The position numbers and the translations under genes are program-made. This document shows positions 22,198 to 34,539 of a stretch of DNA of 64,000 bases, one piece after another; position 1 is the first letter of the stretch; each line of letters begins with the position of its first letter. This stretch comes from Tolypocladium sp. Sup5 PDA-1 (Eukaryota; Ascomycota; Sordariomycetes; Hypocreales; Ophiocordycipitaceae). The notes beneath the pieces were generated by a model. The model saw nothing but the letters and a program-made list of their open reading frames with translations, had not been told where the DNA came from and searched no databases. The stretch covers positions 1-64,000 of the forward strand of contig JPHH03000092.1 of the NCBI GenBank assembly GCA_000750105.3, read 5' to 3'.

Positions 22198-25100
22198 TCA
22201 CGCCTCATCCCCCTTCGACCAAGCCCCCTCGAGCCTGGTCTTCCTCAGCACCAACGCTGCCAAGTCTCGCAGTCCTCCACTCGTGAGCAGCTCCAACACT
22301 TGCAAGTGGACATGCAGCTCCTTGCCCATACAGTTGCGCAGCTCAATGGCGTTGAGCGAGTCCAGGCCAAAGGCAGTAATGGACGTCGTCGCCTGCTGGG
22401 CCGCCATGATCTCGGCCGGCAGCATCAGGATCGCGCCCAGCTTGTCCCGCAAGCCGGCCGTCACCACGTCCAGGGCCTCCTCCGCGGTGGATGCTCGGCG
22501 AAGCTTTTGCGCGATGAGCAGGTCTGCCGATGCAGAGGAGGCGTCGGTGTCTGTGGACTTGGCGAGCGCCGCGTCGCGGAGGTGAGAGAACTTGCCGTCC
22601 GAGGCGTAGTACGGCAGCGAGGACGGGTTCTTAAAGTCTAGCCCGGTGATGCACTGGTCGCCGTAGGCGCTGCCTACCGTGCCTACGATGGTAGCCTCTA
22701 CGAGGGCTAGCACCTCGGACTCGCCCATGGTGTTGCCGGATAGGCTCTTGAGGACCTGCGACTGTCTGGCGGCGTTTTCCGCAAGGTAGCCAACGCCGTC
22801 GACGGCCGTGAGATTGAGCGATGACGAGGCCAGCCCCTTTCGACGGCGGTAGCGAGTAAAGGCGTCGAGGAACGTGTTGGCCGCCGCGTACGCCGCCTGG
22901 CCTCTGTTGCCCACGATGCTGGCGACCGAGGACAGCACGATGAAAAAGTCCAGGGGGGTGTCGAGGAGGGCATTGTGCATGTTCCACGCGCCGGAGACCT
23001 TGGATCGAAGAACCGTCTCGTACTCGTCAAACGTCATCTTCTCAAACAGCACATCCTAGCCATGTTAGCCTGGGTACGATGTGATGCCGCGTGGCAATGG
23101 AACATACCCTTAGCACCATGGCTGCGTGGATGACTCCCCGGATGGGAGGCAGCGTCGTCTGCACCTCTGCCACCAGAGCAGTCAGGCTAGCCTCATCCGC
23201 GACATCGCACGGCTTGATGTGGATCGAGGCGCCGACAACGTGGCTCTCTTGGATCAGCCGGTCCAGCTCGCTGGTGAGCTTGCCGCCCCGGGACAGGAGG
23301 ACAATGTGGCGAGCTCCTCGCTGGACCATTCTCCTGGCCATGGAGCGACCGAGGCCGCCGGTGCCGCCAATGATGACGTACGTGGCATCTCCTTGCAGCA
23401 GGTCGGTGGATGCAGCCGGATGCGTGGCCTGCAGCTGGTCAACATCGATCCGTTCGTGGTTGATGAAAATGGCTTACCTTGACTTGCCCAGTGACCTGGT
23501 GGTTGACGACGACCTTGCCAGACGTCTTGCCGCCCTGCAGCTTGCGCAGTGCCGTCTCAACCTCTGAGATTCCCACCGCCGTGATGGGTCCAATGGGTTT
23601 GATCGTCTTGTCGGCAATCAGTCCCATGACGGCGGTCAGAACCCTGCCCATGATCCTTGGTCGCTCCGCCGCAACGAGCGTCAGGTCGACCGAGCTAAAT
23701 CAGCAGTTGTACTCAAACTTGGCCATCTCCAGTCTCGTGTTGGAGGTTATGTCCCGCTTTCCAATCTCGACAAAGCGGCCAAAGGGGGCCAGGCACTCCC
23801 ACGTCTCGCGCAGCAAGTCTCCGGCGAGCGTTGACGACGACGTCGACGCCTCTGCCGCCCGTGGCCTCTCGCAGGGCAGGGCCGAAGCTGGTGTCTCGGC
23901 TGTAGAAGATGTGGCTCTCAGGGATGCCGTAGGTGTGGACGAGCAGCTGCTTCTTCTCGGCGCTGCCCACGGTCGCGTAGATTTCGGCGCCAATCATCTG
24001 CGCGAGCTGGATGGCTGCTTGACCGACACCGCCAGAGGCAGCGTGGATGAGGATCGTCTCGCCGGGCTCCGTGCGCGCGAGGTCGAAGATGCCGTAGTAC
24101 GCGGTGCTGTATACGACGGGGATGGAAGCGCAACCTCGAAGCTCATGTCCTCGGGGATGACGGCGGCGCTGGTCGCGGAACATTGCGTGTAGGTGCTGTA
24201 CGCTCCCCAAGACATGGCGCACACGCGGTCGCCCAGCCTGAGAGAGGTGACCTTGGAGCCGATGCGAGAGACGGTACCGCTGCATTCGACACCGAGGTAG
24301 GGGCTGACGACTTGTCCCATGGCGATGACGACGTCTTTAAAGTTCATGCCCGTGCAGGCAACCTTGATCTCAATGTCGTCGTCGGCCAGGGGCAACTCGG
24401 CCTCGTCCTTCCAGTACAGCGAGTCGAGAGCCCCAAAGGTGCCAACAGCTACCTTGAGGCGGCGATCTGGTCGGTCAAAGTCTTGCAAGTACGGCGCCGA
24501 GTGTTGCGTCTCGCGGAAGAGGGCGAGGTTCATGTCCTGCTGCTCGAGGACGCGGGGAACCACCAGCTGGCCGTCTTCTTCGGCGAATTCGTAGTCAACC
24601 GGCGAGCCGTCCTCCGGCGTGGCGAGAGAGGCCTTGAGGGAGCGCAAGATGAGCTCTGCCCGGCCCGAGGCCTTGAGCTGTGAATTGGGATCCAAGTCTA
24701 GAGTCGCCGCAGCCTTGTTCGCCTCGGAGCGGACAGTGCGCAAGAGCCCTTGACTGATGTTGTTCTCTGGCTTCTCTGCGAAGCGGTACGCGCCAACAGT
24801 AACCCAGAGCATGGAGAAGCATGTGAGCAGAACCTTTTGCACGCGTTCAAAGGTCTCGGCCGACATGCCAAAGACTAAGGGCGCCTCGAGCTCGGCCAGG
24901 CAAATGTAGATGATTGTCGAGGAAGCCTCCAGGTGGGACAAGGACGAGATGGATGGCCTAGAGCCGGCGCGCAACTCGATGAGGTCAAGGAGTGCAGACA
25001 CGAGCGGGTCTGACTCTTGTTTGTCTGTGACGAGGACGACTAGGGCGTTGCCAAGGTCGACGCTGGCTGAGGTCGCGGTGTGGCCATTGGTGCCGTTTCC

Positions 25101-28100
25101 CTTTACTGAGCTTTCCTCTACGCGCCCGGTGCCGTTGGTCTTTTGAGCATCCCCATTTGCCTCTGCGTGCCCGTTGCCGTTGGTCTTTTGAGCATCGCCA
25201 TTTTCCTCTGTGTGTCCGTTGGTGCCGTTTGTTTTTGGGGTCTCACCATTTGACACATCGTTGGCCTCCCCATGTCCGTTGACGTGATTGAAACTACCAT
25301 CAGTGCCGCTGCTCCTGTGGCCGTTGGTTTCGCCACTCGCATGAGCAGTCTCACCACCGGTGTACTCCTCGCCGTCGACCCTGGTAACCTTACCATTCGT
25401 GACGGTTTCGACATGCACCAAAGGCTTGGAATTTCCGTTGGTCTGTTGTCCATTCGCAGGAACGGCACCACCGCTGGCATCGCTGCTCGCCACACGATCC
25501 TCTTCTGTCGTCTGTGGCTTGCCGTCCAAAGGCTCCCATTGGACCTTGTAGCATAAAGATCGCGGGCTCTGGCCGTCCCCAATCTCGTTGCCCATGGGAG
25601 TCATCCGGAACCCGATGAGCTTGACTACAGGCTCAGACTGAGCAGCGTGCCAAGCGTCAATGAAAAAGTCTACGGGCCCAGGACTGGCAAAGTTTGGACG
25701 GCCGTGTGCGACGACCTGGACCTGCTCACCGGGCTGGTTGCGCAAGGCGCTGCTAATCTCAACCTCCTTGATGGCAGAGGGCATAAAGAGCGACGGCATC
25801 TCGCCGCGACCCGCGCCCAGAATCGGAAAACAGAGCTGAAAGAAGAGATCCATGAATGCCGTGGGCAGGATGGACGGTGTCTCGTAAGACAGGGGCATGG
25901 CAGACGCGGTGTCGGGGACGACGACGCTGCTGGTAGAGTACTCTCCGTGGACCCTGAGGCCGCCACCGGGTTGGAGAGTAAACGACGAGCTGTAGCCAGC
26001 TCCGCGGGCTTCGAGTTCAGCGTAAAACGTCTCCAGAGATATCTCGCCGTCCGTGATACCTATAATCCTTTCCCGGCGAGCTGCTGCCGCTTGGAGCTGG
26101 GCGTTGCTGACTGGGTTGGCGACGGAGTGCTTCTTGACGCCGACGAGGCCGCGGCAATGCTCCAGCCAGCCTCGGTTCGGAGTCCATGACGCTATGCGAA
26201 ACTCGTCCCAGTCGTTCGAGTACGACCTCGTGCCCTCGGCGTACGCCCTCAAGGAGACGAGCGTCTCGTATTCGGCACCGTCTTCCAGGATCAGTGCCTT
26301 GGAGACTTGAATCTCGCGGAGGCGGAAACCGACAATCTGCTCCGGCTGGAGGCCCCGGAGCCGTGCTCTCTGCGATGCCGCCTCGACGGCCATGCAAAGG
26401 TATCCAGCGAGGGGGAACGTTGCTAGGGACTGCATTCGATGGTCCCTCAGCCACGGCACGTCGTCGGACGTGAGGTTGTTTCGCCATGTTGGCTCAGCAT
26501 CGCTGTACGCATCCTCCAGCGTGCCGAGTAGATCATGGCGGGCAAACGGCTTGAGGCGGTGCTGCTTGCTCGCCCGCGACTCGAACCAGTGCTTCTGCTC
26601 CGACCACGGGTATGGAGAAAAGTCTGAAATGACGGCCGGCTTCTGCAGGCCAGTGTTGGTTTGGTTGACGGCGCTGAAATCGAGAGGGTGGCCGTGGACA
26701 AACAGGTTGCCGGCGAGCTTGAGCGCTGCAGTGGTGGCGTGCTGGTTGCGGACGAGGGTGGAAAAGTAGCCGACCTCCGAGGCCGCCTGCGGGCTGATGC
26801 CCTTGAGGATCTGCTTGATGGGGCCCTCGAGGGCAGAGTGCGGGCCAACCTCGACAATGATGTCTGGCTTGGCGTGGGAGCAGAGCTCCCGCAGAGCTCC
26901 CGCAGAGCGGAAGAGAAGAGGACCGGTTTGGTGAGGTTCTCGACCCAGTATGACGGGCCAAGCGATTGCGCGGGATCCAGCTTCCGGCCCAGCAGGGAGG
27001 AGTAAAAGACGCCGTCCTCGACGGCGCTGGGCGTCACGTGCTGGATGGCTGCCATGTACTCGTCGGCGACAAGCTGCATGTGAGACGAGTGATAGGCCAC
27101 GTCAACGCGCAGCTTGCGGTTGAAGACGCTCTTGCTCTCGAGCTCGGCCGCGAGCTTGTCGACGGCGTCATCGTCGCCCGACGCGGTAATGGAGTTGGGC
27201 GAGTTCTCGCAAGCCACGGTGACGTTTTCCAGGCCGAGGAGCTTGATGGCTGTCTTGACCTCGGCAGGCCCGGCGCCGACGGCGAGCATACCGCCGCGGA
27301 GATTTGGGTGGTTGACCTTCATCCTGGAGGCGACCTGGCCCCGGTGATACGCAATCGCCATGGCATCCTCGAGGGTGATGGCGCCGCTGGCATAGGCGGC
27401 CGCGATTTCGCCGCTGGAGTGGCCCATGGCCGCCGAGGGTTTGATGCCCCAGGATGACAGTAGGGCTGTGAGGCCGAGCTGGACGGCTGTGCAGATGGGC
27501 TGGGAAATGTGTGCCTTGTTGACGTTGGAGTCTTCCTTGCCCTTGGACAGCTCCTCCAGCAGGGAAAAGTCGGCGCCAAGACGCGCGAGGTGGTCCGCGG
27601 CAGCCTTGACGGTGTCGGCAAAGACGGGGTGGCTGTCCATGAGCTCTCTACCCATCTGGGGCCACTGCGCTCCCTGGCCAGTGTACACAAAGGCCAGCCT
27701 GGGGGCCTCGGAGGCACGTTTGGGACGCGCCCCGACGCCGTTCAGGGAGCCGGCGAGCTCGTCGCAGGAAGACGCTGTGAGGGCAATCCGCCAGGGGAGG
27801 TGTGTTCTGCGCTCGCCCAGGGTATAGGCCATGTCTCTCATGAGGCGCTTCTGGAAGATCTCGGGGTGCTGCTCAATGTAGATGCCGAGCTGCGAGGCCA
27901 CGCGCTTGGCGGCGGCATCGTCGTTGGCACACAGGACAAACAGCCTTGGAGACTCGTTCCTCGACTCCTGCGGCAGGTCGGACAGCGACATAGGCGGCCG
28001 CTCCAGCACGGCGTGGGCGTTGGAGCCGCCGAAGCCAAAGTTGTTGACGCTTATGAAGCGCTTGTTCTTGGGCCACGGCCGGATGGTGGTGGGGACCTTG

Positions 28101-29463
28101 ACATTCCACTCATCGAGGGGAATCGCGTCGTTGGCCCGTTCAAAGTTTACGTTTGGCAGGATAAAGCCCTTTTCGAGCATCAGAGACGCCTTGATGATGG
28201 AGACGATGCCGCTCACGTTCTCCAGGTGGCCGACGTTGGTCTTGACGGAGCCCATGTACAGGGGGGAGCGCTTCGTGCGGCCGGGGCCAAAGACGCGGTG
28301 GATGGCGCCGGCCTCGATGGGGTCGCCGACCTTGGTGCCGGTTCCGTGGGCCTCGACGAAGCCCGTGTCCTCGGGAGAGATGTGGGCGCGGGCGTAGACG
28401 TCGCGCATGAGTTGCTCCTGGGCTTCGCCGCTGGGGGTTGAGAGGCCTGAGACGTCAGTCAAGTGGCATGGGGTCAGTCAGCCCGAAGCGGCGGGCCACT
28501 TACCGACAGTCCTTCCGTCCTGGTTGGTGCCGGTGTTGACAATGACGGAGCGAATCTTGTCGTTGTCCCTGAGTGCCTGGTCCAGCGGCTTGAGGACGAG
28601 ACAGCCGACGCCTTCACCTCGCGCAAAGCCGGACTTGGCGCGGTGGTCAAAGGCAAACGTCTTGCCGTGGTCATTGAAGATGCTGCTTGGTCAGCCGCGG
28701 TTCGTAATACTCTTGCTGCAGTTCTCGGAAAACTCACCCCAACATCGACATGGCGACCGAGTCGTCGGGCTGCAGATGCAGGTTGCATCCGGCTACGACG
28801 GCAGACTGTGCCTCTCCGGACCGGATGCTCTGAACTGCCGAATGCAGCGCATAGAGGCTAGACGAGCACGCAGTGTCTACCGCGAAGCACGGCCCGCGGA
28901 GGTCAAAGTAGTGTGAGATGCGGCCAGCCTGGATGGACTGGTGGTTGCCCGTGGCATCAAACATGGGGACCTGGTTCAAGTCTCTCAGCGTGCCCAGGCG
29001 GTAGTCTGACCAGGCGCCTCCGACGAAGACGCCCATGTTGCTGCCGGCGATGGACTCCTTGGGAATCCCTGCATTCTCGAGTGCCTCATATGTGCACTCG
29101 AGGAGCTGTCTCTGCTGCGGGTCTAGCTCTTGTCAGCTCGTTGTAAACCGGTTTCCGGGGGAAACAAGACTCTACCCATGGCCACGGCTTCCTGCTTGGT
29201 GATGTGGAAGAAGGGCGCGTCAAACTTTGCAAAGTCGCGGTTCATAAAGTAGCCGCCCTTTGGTTGAAGCAGCCCTTTTTCTGCGGATTCGGGTGATAAA
29301 AGGCATCGCTGGAGAACCTGTCCGCGGGCATGGGAGACCAGCCGTCGCGGGAGCGTGAGATGAGGGTCCAAAAGTCATCGAGGGTCGACACGTCGCCGGA
29401 GAGGCGGCATGACATGCCCACGATGGCAATGGGAGCCCCCCGCGGTGTGCCTTTGGTAGACAT
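22198..29463 (-). pseudogene. Highly reducing type I polyketide synthase, multiply disrupted
   Basis: Six exons are inferred: 29463-29176, 29122-28738, 28682-28504, 28446-23478, 23428-23108 and 23055-22198, all with GT...AG introns of 49-57 nt. Domain order is KS (VDTACSSSL, EAHGTGTKVGDP), AT (GQGAQWPQMGREL, GHSSGE), DH (DHRMQSLATFPLAGY; DLFFQ), a long Asn/Gly-rich linker, a structural segment, ER (GVGQAAIQLAQ), KR (GGTGGLGRSMARRM; SSVASIVGNRGQAAYAAAN) and ACP (FGLDSLNAIELRN). No C-methyltransferase motif and no thioesterase are seen. Five lesions break it: one base lost in exon 1 near 29260, an 11-bp tandem duplication at 26883-26904 in AT, one base lost near 24128 and two near 23829 in ER, and TGA at 23700-23702. 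The net indel change would return the summed exon length to a multiple of three (about 2,330 residues), which supports the exon model. The product is unknown. Confidence 0.93.
25080..25340 (-). repeat. In-frame minisatellite in the PKS linker (Asn-Gly-Thr/His rich)
   Basis: Between the DH and ER regions the coding sequence contains repeated units of about 24-51 nt. They encode variations on TNGHTEENGDAQKTNG and NGHAEANGDAQKTNG. All units keep the reading frame. HR-PKS linkers at this place are usually variable, but such a clear repeat expansion is unusual. Confidence 0.85.
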
Positions 29464-30880
29464 GGCGGCGCGTAGGCGTGTGTGGGCTTGCTGATGAGGC
29501 AATGTGGCTCTGCTGCTCAACACGACGGTCGGTGCCGCGGAGGGATTCGCGGGCCTTTAAGCGGCTGGGGTGCCAACATCGTCAGCGCAGATCTGCGGGC
29601 GAACATGCGGGTTCTCACCAGATTCGGCAATTACGGTTCAGGCTGGGTTGGTCCTCGGCCGGGATATGGCTGCAGACAGACGGGTTCTCAGAGCCGATTA
29701 TAGATGAGACACTCGCCGGAGGCGCAACGGGCCAGCCACTCGGGGGCATCTGTTCTCCAAGAGCGGCTTCTCGGGTTGCGTCCACATGATCTGCCGTTGC
29801 GTCTCTCGTCGAGCCGTCTGAGTGACGAGACGCACCCGGCCCCACATTGGGGCGACCCTGCGGTCTGGATCGGAATCATGTGGAGTCTCATGCTGAGAGC
29901 TCAGCTCAGGCCCATCACAAATGGAGCAGGTGGGTTTCCTGGATTTGACAAGGTCAGGGAGCACGTTTTCGGACTTGGTTTGCTTGATGTGCCATCGTGA
30001 TTGCTCGCGAGCAGGCTGCAGCACGCAACCAACGTCGCATGGCAGACAGGTCTCCCTCGAGTGACGAATCACGGCGCGCGCTGGATGACTCGGGCTGATC
30101 GGGCCTTTGGCTTGACGCGATGGTTCTGGCATGGTGGTTTTGGCCAGTAATCAATTGGGGCCCGTGAATCTCATTCCGTGCCACGTAGCTCGTTCTATGC
30201 CGTGGGGATAGCTGTCCCGTATACTTGGAGCCGCGCTCCCGCGTTGCTGGATGGGAGGGTTGTGAATTATTAGTCACTTTAGTCTTAGTCAGAGAGGCCC
30301 GACTAGAACTAAGACTTGTGACGTTTGGGGTTTCCACGGGATAAAGCCTCTTGAAAAAAGACTTTATAACCGATATTCGTTGTATAGCGTATATCCTAAA
30401 GGGTTGTCTTTCTGTAGTCATAGAAACTAATGACTAAAGCCAAGTCAATAAATCACAACCCTGCCTGGAGCTGATTGCCGGATCGTGGTCCGTCGGCACT
30501 TTTGGTGGCGCGCTAATAAAAGCGCCAACGTCTGGGGGTCGCAGGGACTCCCGGCGGAGCCAGCCGTGGCTCTCGCAATCTGCGCCTGGACAGGCAAACG
30601 GCCAACGACGGATCAGCCAACACGCCGTTGTTGGCAACGACCCAGATCCTGGCCGGATAAGAGATGCAATGTACATGTAACCTTGCCTGCCTCTGGCCTC
30701 GAACCTGGGGGTGGGTGGTAATTGAGAGGGGTCGACGTCGTGCAGCTGCTGTTTCTGTCCTGACTTGCAGAGACCGAGGGACGGGGCTGAGAGTTCACAA
30801 CTTCTCATGTGAAAGGGTTGAGAAGGAACTCTCACTCACATCCGCACGTCGCACGCTCAACGCACTCAGCATCGACGGCC
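29464..30880. promoter_or_regulatory. Divergent intergenic region between PKS and FSH hydrolase
   Basis: About 1.4 kb separate the two divergent starts, so promoters for both genes must lie here. A T/A-rich stretch at 30245-30440 interrupts otherwise GC-rich sequence. I could not identify a defined regulator site. Short ORFs here show no domain. Confidence 0.4.
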
Positions 30881-31272
30881 ATGACGATCCTCTGCCTCCA
30901 TGGCGCCTACGGCAGCGCCTCGGTGAGTTCAAGGGCCCCAGGCACTCGCCCAGCTCAGCTCTCACAGTCTCAGAACTTCAAGGTCCAACTCAGCCCCTTC
31001 ATCGACGCCATTGAGAAGCCAGGCTCCATCGACTTCAGATGGATCGACGGCGGCCACATCGCCGCGCCGCCTCCCGGGTTCGACAACTACTTTGGCATGC
31101 CACCGCTCTACCGGTTCATCAACTTTGACGGAGTGAGCGGGCTGGACGACATGCTCGCCAAGGTCAGGGACCTCCCCGAGGGGCTGACGGCCGAGGACAC
31201 GATGCGCAGGTTGGTCGGCGAGCGTGAGGTCTTCAGCGGGCCGGCGGTCAAGTCTGCGCTGGGCAGGCTGTT
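30881..31272 (+). pseudogene. FSH-type serine hydrolase (LovG-like), truncated before its nucleophile
   Basis: Exon 1 (30881-30922) encodes MTILCLHGAYGSAS and is followed by a 45-nt intron (GTGAGT...CTCACAG, 30923-30967). Exon 2 encodes QNFKVQLSPFIDAIE, FRWIDGGHIAAPPPGFDNYF and a helical segment ending near AVKSALGRLF. Members of this alpha/beta-hydrolase family continue with a GYSEGA nucleophile elbow. Here the homology stops at about 31272, exactly before that motif, and LINE sequence follows. FSH hydrolases such as LovG release the chain from HR-PKS enzymes that have no thioesterase domain, and the neighbouring PKS has none, so this was probably its off-loading enzyme. It cannot be active as read. 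Confidence 0.78.
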
Positions 31273-32173
31273 CCGAGCAACGAACGATGTCACTCTCATC
31301 TCCCCTTCGCCCACCTCGCCTCGGAGTGGTCAGACACCTGCACGGGACCGCCTGCCGGTCATCAGCGACAACGCTTCGGCCAGCCAGCCTGAGAGAGCTG
31401 GCGAAGATGGATGGAGGCGATCACAGAGGAACGTGCCGCTGGGACCAGACACAATCTTCGTCCTGCCCCAGTCAAAAGGCATCTCACTGGAGAAGGAACG
31501 GACGATGAAGAATCCGTCACTGCTCTGTGTGTGGCCCGTGAGTACGTCAAGCGGATGGAATCGAAAGACATAGCCCGTTTGCTTGAAGAGATTAGGACGA
31601 TCGCTGTCCGGGTGCAAGAGGATGTGCTGAGCAGAAAGGTCAAGGTCAGCCAGACGATTGCCTACAAGGCGACCAAGGCAGTCAAGGAGCTGCGCGATCA
31701 TCTCGCAGAGTTCTTCCACTTTTACTCCTCCTACGATCCCCCTTCTACTGGTGGGCGACCCAGCCGTGGCAAGAGAGTAAGCCGCGTTGCTCAACCTAGA
31801 ACGACTCACGCTCACGCAACACCGCGACAGCAAGCAAAATTGTGTGCTCAGGCCAATGCGAGCGTGTTGGAGACTATATCCAAGGACATAAGGAGAGCCA
31901 CTGAGCCTCCTGCTAGGATTGAGCTTGCGAGCAGGCCTCGTAGAGTCGTGGCGCACTCTGGCCGAATAGGACAATAGTCGATCACGCCCATTGAGTAGAG
32001 AGAACTTTGTTTCAAACGGAGTGTAGTCTGAGATAACTGTTGGATTCGTGTTACGTATCTTGAATCGCGACGGGGTCAATGCCGTAGACGATGATGGGAG
32101 GACTCCAAACATGGAGGCTGTTCGCGCCACAATACGATTCGCCATAGCAACAGGCCGACTGGATGAGAGATAA
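31273..32173 (+). mobile_element. Tad/I-type LINE fragment with internal deletion
   Basis: An ORF at 31411-31977 (189 codons, basic, with helical KVSQTIAYKATKAVKELRDH) looks like part of a LINE ORF1. It is followed directly by the last codons of an ORF2 (TPNMEAVRATIRFAIATGRL, ending TAA at 32171). The same ORF2 ending occurs in the minus-strand LINE near 59890-59955. The whole endonuclease, RT and RNase H region between them is missing, so this is an internally deleted copy. Its left edge marks the point where the FSH hydrolase gene is cut off. Confidence 0.68.
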
Positions 32174-32661
32174 TTCGCAGAGGCGGAACCCCTCACCAAC
32201 TCCCACTACCCCGGCTAACTTTACCCAGATTTCGTGCCATCGACAGCAGGTACTGCTTCAGCAGCCGAAGCAAGGCGACTGCGACTGTAGCGATCCTTCA
32301 TAATATGCAGCAAAGGATTGTGTTCAGGGCGGACTAGATATAAATACTATCAAGAGGAGTTTTTGGAGTGCCTATATCCTGCCCTTAGATTGTCATTCCG
32401 TCCCTCGTCCATGATCCCAAGGTGAGGCCATGGGATCATTGCGGCCATGGCGATCCCTAAGTACAAGTGTCCTTTGGTTCCGCTAACGACCCCCCGGCCA
32501 GCATCGCCAGCGTTCCCACGATCCTCCGTTCTTTGGCTCATCGTCCCAACCATTATTCTGTATTGCCTGCATTGGCCGGCTTGTCCCATGGGTCGTCACA
32601 TTATGGCTCTGTTGTATTATCATGGCCTGCAGGAGATCGCGACTGGGTGGGATCGTGAGTG

Positions 32662-33901
32662 CTAAAGTAAACATAAGTCTTTGCGAAAAGTAGTTTGTGT
32701 GGGTTGGGTGTCTCTACCTTTTTGTTCGTGACTTGCTAATCCGACTCCGAGAGCCGACTTTTCTGGGTCTGCGGGTATTGCTGGACGAGATAAAGCCATA
32801 GAGGCAAATGGGCGGGTACAATCAAGCTCCTCCATTTGGTCTTTTCTAAGCCGTTGCAGTGTTTCAAGTGATATCTCGATTGGATCGAATCCTGCGACGA
32901 GTTTCCTAGAGCTCTTGGACGGTTCGACTTGGATTGGTTCCGATTCATCTGGGTGAGCCTGCTCTTCTTCAATCTGCATTGCTTCCAGCAAATGTGGATG
33001 AACTCTCGCTTCAGCGTTTCCAATTTGCTTTACTTTTTGCCTTCAATCTTGGATAATTTTCCCGGAGCAGCCGTCCGTGTCGGTAGAAAAGTAGGCAAAT
33101 ATCCTCGAATTGCGGGCGTCTCGTGATGTATCAATACCATTTCGGTCTGCATGGTAGTCGACATAACACCTATAGGGCTTGCCGGGGTCCCTGTAGATTG
33201 ACATATATTAGTAAAGTCTATAGACAGAGGTGTGACTTTTTACTAACCTGCAAATTACAACATTACCACTCCCATCAGAGCGACGATATGCAGCTCCCAC
33301 AATAAGCGGCATCCCAACCACTGGGTATGCCCGGTCCTCCGGCACTCCGAGTCGGGTTAGGGTCAAGCCTCCTGGGAGGCCATTGTCGGGGGGGTATATC
33401 CATACATGAAAAGCTACGCCGAGTCGGTTGAGTGCAGCAATCATGTAGAATGATGAGATGCCGCCCGTGCCTGGCTGAGGCACCGGGACACCAGTACGGC
33501 TCGAAAGCGCATCGATCGATATGCCGAGAAGGTGGGCAGCTGTGACAAAGAAGCTGTTGGCCTGAACAGGTGTGTGCAACAGCCAATTTGCAAGTTGATC
33601 GATTCCTGCAATGTCCATTTTGCATGTCCTATAGCCTATCGGTTCCTTGATGATACGGAATTGCCGCGCTATCCTCCGGTTTCAAATCAATATTCACCGC
33701 AAAGGAAGGGGCCACTGCTGTAGATCCAGTCGTATCTCGAAGAAGGCTGTTGTTAGCCTCTGCTAAAACGCTGAGACGGCCCTGAAGCGTATTCATTTGT
33801 GGCCGTCGAAAATGAAGTAAAGTGGTAGAAGAGTGACTTGCTTCAGTCTTGGCAGACAATTTGGGGATGAACATGTTCATTCGAGAGAGAGAACTGGCCA
33901 T
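32662..33901 (-). pseudogene. Unrecognised gene, several exons, one internal stop
   Basis: Three minus-strand blocks fit one gene: 33901-33629 (Ser/Thr-rich start), 33618-33240 (containing TAAHLLGISIDALSSRTG and AALNRLGVAFHVWIYPP) and about 33185-32662 (acidic, Gln/Glu-rich end). The last two are joined by a credible 57-nt intron (TGCAG|GTTAGT...CTACAG). A TGA at 33043-33045 lies in the joined frame, and the first junction near 33620 is not resolved. No signal peptide or membrane segment is seen. I do not recognise the family. It could be a decayed gene or need a different exon model. Confidence 0.45.
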
Positions 33902-34260
33902 ACGGAGTATATTACTTTACATGCTGCCGGAGCCACCTACTTAGGACCAATACACTATATTATTTACCTAGCATCAATATTATTCAAGCATTCTTGATTT
34001 ACGCTTCCCATTGTTATATGACAATATACTAATCGATACAAAAGTTTAATTAGTGGGCCAATAGGCCTAACCTTACGATAGAAAATACTGCAGTATGAAT
34101 AGGTCTCTAATATCTCGCACAAGTTTTTACCCTTGCTAATCTTAAGGTCAAGTCTTGGCAGTAAAGCGCAGTTACGCATTACTCGTATATATATTAACGC
34201 CTCAATGCTATAGAGCACGGGTAATATCTAATTACTATGGAGCTTTTCTCATGAGATCAG
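33902..34260. other. AT-rich stretch without genes
   Basis: This 360-bp segment is much richer in A and T than its surroundings, with runs such as atattatttac and atatatatta. No coding signal is seen. It may be an old RIP-mutated repeat or simply intergenic. Confidence 0.6.
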
Positions 34261-34539
34261 CTCGTACATTTCGAGCCTAAATTCCGGGCGCCACCCCACG
34301 GGCCCTTATTTTACTCTGCCCACCCGGGAGCAACCTGAGCAGATAGCCGCCATGGCTCATGTCAACGATCGCACAATGTCTACTGGCGGGCCCATTAAGC
34401 GCACTGCGCTGACTCACTATAAGCTGTGACTCGAAACCCATGCCTCGGCAGTGGACTCGCACTCCCGCCTTCCCAGCTGCAGTCTCTATCGTCACCTCAT
34501 TGCTATTGATGCTCTTTCCGATTTCAAGCGGGAATGAAG

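Noticed and set aside
25647..26189. 180-codon plus-strand ORF
   Set aside because: Antisense to the DH region of the PKS.
26533..26960. Independent small protein on the minus strand within the PKS AT domain
   Set aside because: It is one of the frames created by the 11-bp duplication in the AT domain, not a separate gene.
27509..28441. 310-codon plus-strand ORF opposite the PKS
   Set aside because: It is the antisense shadow of the GC-rich KS/AT exon, has no domain, and the minus strand has clear KS and AT motifs.
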